Shown here piece after piece: positions 60,880 to 64,000 of a stretch of DNA of 64,000 nucleotides. Origin of the DNA: Lyophyllum atratum (Eukaryota > Basidiomycota > Agaricomycetes > Agaricales > Lyophyllaceae); NCBI GenBank assembly GCA_014905825.1, contig JACGCN010000034.1, positions 434,001 to 498,000 of the forward strand, given 5' to 3'. Position 1 is the first letter of the stretch, and each line of letters begins with the position of its first letter. The translations under genes were made by a program, and so were the position numbers. The notes under the pieces are model-generated. The model made no database searches, was not told the origin of the DNA, and saw only the letters and a program-made list of their open reading frames with translations.

Positions 60880-62205
60880 GGCATCGTTTCCGATCGCGAA
60901 TCGCGATCTCGCATTTTTGCCCTAAACGGACTTGGTGCACGAATTGAAGGAACTCCATCTCTTCCCACCATCATCAAATACCAAAATTTTCAGAAAATAC
61001 GCATTCCACGCTCAGAGACAGCCCCAAACCCCTTGAGAACCCTCCTCTGCCATTAATGAGCCTGATTGAAATCAGCGCTTCGTGCAGGGAGCTCTTACCA
61101 AGGGTGGGCGTCGACAACTTAACGAGAAATCCGAAAATTGTACCTATCCGTGACTCATCCCATTGTCCCACTCCTGCGACGAGGCCCACTCTTTAAATGG
61201 CTCCACATGCTCTATGAGCCTATGCCTGACTACCCAGATGATGTCCTGCTTGCTTCCATTCTGCATTGCACTCGTGGTGCACGCAGTTGACATCTTGATT
61301 ATCTCCCGCAATGCGGATCGCCTCCGCCGCAAACTAGGCATACTTGAAAACTGGTGCAAAAGAGAAGTATCTCGGAATAACTCCCTGCGCCGCCTCAAGA
61401 AGCCCCTTGAAGAACACTGCATACATCCTAAAAGCAGGCACGGCCCGATACTGTGGACATCGAATCTTCGCATTGAGGACAAAAACGGCAGCCTGACGCC
61501 AAAAGAGCTAAAGCAACTGTACATGGCCCGTGTTGACTGCCACCTTATTCAAGGGTGCGAGATCTCCCCGGACGCCGAAGATGTGCATGTTCAAAAGCTT
61601 TGTGAAGTACAAGTCAGCTTTCTCCGCCGAATGCTCAACCCACGCAAGAAGTCCATGCTCGCGCCTCTATACACGGAGACTAGAATTATGGCCCTGTGCG
61701 CTCGTCCGTCTCTTACTCGCTCTGCGCTATCTACAATATCTAATCAGCCTCAATCATCAAAGGCCCACATTGCACTAAGCAGTTCCATTGACGAGCTTGC
61801 TTGGCAAGGCCAAATATCTTGGGCTGGAGATATCATGTTAGCCACGCAGAAATTGCCGTTTCCGGTTTCTTCCCTCGCCCTTATCCATGCCACCGCCGAG
61901 TCTGTCGCACTATGCATTAAGGAAGTCGAGAGTGGAGTAGGGGAATGGCTACAGAGTCAAGTAGATGTACCTCCCACACGGTCGTAAGGAAACCTATCTC
62001 TGTTTTTGTCTCTCAGTACTTTCCTAGGTTCTACCGCAGGCTAAGTTAGCTAACTAGACTTGTGAGCTCGGCTTAGAAGGTACTTAGAGGCCCAGGGGCA
62101 ATGATGTATATTACCTGCGTACATCGGGATACTCCCTGGACCCGGCGTTCCTCAGTGGGACCGTGCCGTGTAATTTTACCTTACCTTACCTTACCATAGG
62201 ATGCT
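60880..62205 (+). mobile_element. Decayed non-LTR (LINE-like) retrotransposon, reverse transcriptase relic
   Basis: The frame at 61163-61987 resembles the C-terminal part of agaricomycete non-LTR reverse transcriptases: a degraded fingers/palm piece RGPLFKWLHMLYEPM in another frame near 61180-61225, then VDILIISRNADRLRRKLGIL (the place of the catalytic FADD box, where the two Asp are not both kept), KQLYMARVDCHLIQGCEIS, VQVSFLRRMLNPRKKSMLAP and LYTETRIMALCARPSL. Other pieces appear in different frames (for example LLALRYLQYLISL at 61703-61745), and most of the palm is deleted. After the stop at 61987 comes about 170 bp that fits a 3' untranslated region and then four tandem TTACC units (about 62176-62197), a tail like those seen at LINE 3' ends. 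The left boundary is approximate. Confidence 0.7.
62176..62197 (+). repeat. (TTACC)n short tandem repeat, four units
   Basis: Four head-to-tail TTACC units directly after the putative LINE 3' flank. A simple-repeat 3' tail is a mark of several non-LTR clades. Confidence 0.85.
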
Positions 62206-63412
62206 TACCAGATGACGACTGCCATTAATAATTAGAACGGTAACGTCACGAAGAGTCCACCTCGGTCCTCGCCCGCAAGAGAAGTTGAGGAAAATATTAT
62301 TATTCGTTTCTTCATCCGCAGTGGCAGGCTACTTCCGTTCCACCTTCTCGGCTCGGAGCTCCTCCAATGAATGCATCCGCAGTGTTGCTATGGGTCCCAG
62401 CATTGACGTCCAAGTACGACATTGAGGGTGATGACTACAACCAATTGGGATGAGGCTCTCTCCTTACCAGATATTCTTCGCTGAAACTTTGTCATCGCGC
62501 GCATCCTCACACTCCATGCCAGACCTGACTATCGCTAGTAGTGACGACACCCGGACCCAGCGGACTCGGTCATGTTTTAGGGCTATATCGATCTTCTTTT
62601 CCAATAGGTGGGCTGGAAGCTCCGTTCGTTCATTTCGGAGTACTACTGACACAGCACAGCATCAGTACATTTCTACTGTTATCAACAGGAAGGACGCTCA
62701 CTGAGCACGGATAACCACACCAAGCCTGAGGTCGCTACGAGACATAGACCAGCGTTCATCAGATTTCCACACCTTTCGGGCCCGGGTTTTTGGGCCTTCG
62801 CGAAATGTCCGAGTGCTGCATACCCTCCAGTTTCCTCACACTATGCTCAACAGGGCTGTGTTACATGGCTGACCGTCTCCATCTCTATATGGTCCATATC
62901 TGGAAGTTGTGTATTAGGTCGGCCTGAAATAGAAGACCTTTAGGCGCCGGTACTCCTCTTAACATGGGAGCTGACTACACTCACAGCTTCACGTCAACCC
63001 CACATCAGTCCCACTACGACGTCTTCAAGTACAGTATCGATAAAGTGCGGCAGCTGGACTGGGCTGGACCACCGCTAGATTACACGATTCGATGAGATCC
63101 AAGTGTGAAGAGTGCCGAAGGTACGAGCTTTGATATCACCTCGTAGTCCTTCATATCTGACAGTCCGTGACGCTGCTAGAGCTGGCCTTCAGTGAGTCAT
63201 ATCTATGTTGCAGTTGTCATATGTTGACGCTTTGATAGGTGTGAGCTAGAGTGCTATCCTTGTAGGTGTGTCTTCGCCGACACTTGAACCACTAGCGCAT
63301 GCGATATTCACATGATCCCTCAGTAATTGTATAGAGCGCGGCTTTGCAAACGTCTGTCCGGAACGTATGTCGTTCAGATTACCGTCTTTTCTTTTCTGAC
63401 TCTTCTCTGCAG
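62206..63412. other. Gene-poor stretch before the right-edge gene
   Basis: A frame at 62450-62704 (84 codons) and a 41-codon frame from the ATG at 62964 are open, but neither has convincing support. The 5' exons of the right-edge gene may lie here. Confidence 0.4.
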
Positions 63413-64000
63413 GGAAAACCAGCACGGAGCAAGCGGACTCCGAATCCTTGAAGAAAGGCTCCCCACGGCCCTCGATCGCCAGTCGTTTCCCTGGATACTT
63501 CCAAACCTTCTTATCAACCTTTTTTGCACCTTTCGTTTGGGTTTACAACAATTATAAGACCGTCACATGCCTGCGGTACCTGTACCTCCCCATCCTCCTC
63601 TGGTTGCCCGTTTATTACTTCTCTCAGGCCTCCGCTGTTCTCGACTCCGCTGAAAAATGCGCGGAAGAGTACTATGAATGGATCGGCGTCCTTGAAACGA
63701 GAATCATCGATCTAGACGCAATTGCATCATCTGCCACCTTGAATGACCCATATGACGTTGAGTTACAGGTACTCCCGAATCGCGCCGCCCCCGACCCAGC
63801 AGAACGCGGTCGAGCCACTCCTGAATCGATCCATGTCCCGCCACCTTACACTTCTGCACCTTCACCCTCGTCTCCATTGGTCAGACCAATGCCGCCTAAT
63901 TCTGTGGTTAAACTAGAAGCGGATTGGCTTCGCTTCATCGGATCTCGTATCGTCGAATGGAAGATCACTGCTACTACGGCCTGCGTGTTTGTCGCGTGAG
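63413..64000 (+). CDS. Partial membrane-anchored protein at the right edge
   Basis: An exon beginning after a TTCTCTGCAG acceptor (63403-63412) reads KTSTEQADSESLKKGSPRPS and runs to a GTGAG donor at about 63996, where the window ends. It holds one strong hydrophobic segment (LRYLYLPILLWLPVYYFSQA) preceded by FFAPFVWVYNNYK, then an acidic stretch, and a Pro/Ser-rich linker (RATPESIHVPPPYTSAPSPS). The 5' exon is not fixed: a GTATGT donor at 63365 would pair with the acceptor, but no ATG is in frame before it. Product unknown; probably a fungal membrane protein. Confidence 0.5.

Noticed and set aside
62450..62704. 84-codon plus-strand frame from an ATG
   Set aside because: Ser/Arg/Thr-rich with no domain, and the minus-strand shadow frame over the same bases is equally open.

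Overview
The window looks like nuclear DNA of a filamentous basidiomycete, probably an Agaricomycete. Genes lie on both strands, without operons, and are cut by many short introns of about 50-80 nt with GT/AG ends (DUF7330-like, DnaJ, PIF1 and TIM44 genes). The family mix also fits: basidiomycete-type DUF7330-like proteins, an F-box/LRR gene, a fungal seven-helix membrane protein, small cysteine-rich secreted proteins and a decayed non-LTR retrotransposon. No species is assigned. No CRISPR array, tRNA or rRNA gene was recognised.

Layout. 1-6338 (-): 5' part of the TOR kinase gene (HEAT and FAT regions); the FRB and kinase domains lie outside. 6780-9729 (+): tandem pair of DUF7330-like genes. 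10194-10424 (-): small cysteine-rich secreted protein without a plain ATG. 10.4-13.9 kb: no gene seen. 13865-14673 (+): Ser/Pro-rich protein. 15136-17434 (+): J-domain co-chaperone. 17760-19239 (+): five-finger CCCH protein of ZC3H3/Red5 type. 19926-22330 (-): CCZ1. 22681-23924 (+): purine nucleoside permease-like protein. 24044-25522 (-): multi-helix membrane protein. 25833-26490 (+): weak four-exon gene. 26944-31187 (-): UBP12/USP15-type deubiquitinase.

31.07-37.21 kb is the most rearranged part. A segment of about 411-416 bp holding the 5' end and promoter of the deubiquitinase gene occurs twice in direct orientation (31071-31481 and 36791-37206). Between the copies lie a tandem array with a 435-bp period, an 83-residue gene and the arginyl-tRNA synthetase gene. 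The second copy now forms the upstream region of dihydroxyacetone kinase (37242-39632, +).

Further right: hexose transporter (40678-42858, -), cytochrome c heme lyase (45639-46546, +), TIM44 (47203-48918, +), a second small cysteine-rich secreted protein (49446-49640, -), PIF1 helicase (50734-53065, +), a type-B carboxylesterase (53706-56074, +), a broken F-box/LRR gene (56284-57477, -), an unknown 200-residue protein (58772-59374, -), an 81-residue two-exon gene (60257-60560, +), a reverse transcriptase relic (about 60880-62205) and a partial membrane protein at the right edge.

Most genes are unrelated housekeeping functions: growth signalling (TOR), vacuolar trafficking (CCZ1), protein turnover, translation, mitochondrial biogenesis (heme lyase, TIM44), sugar and C3 metabolism (transporter, dihydroxyacetone kinase) and genome stability (PIF1). 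No new enzymatic system or defence island is evident. The most unusual features are the split duplicated promoter, the 435-bp array, and two distant secreted proteins that share an exact cysteine pattern. Splice sites were read by eye; where given, reading phases were checked by hand.
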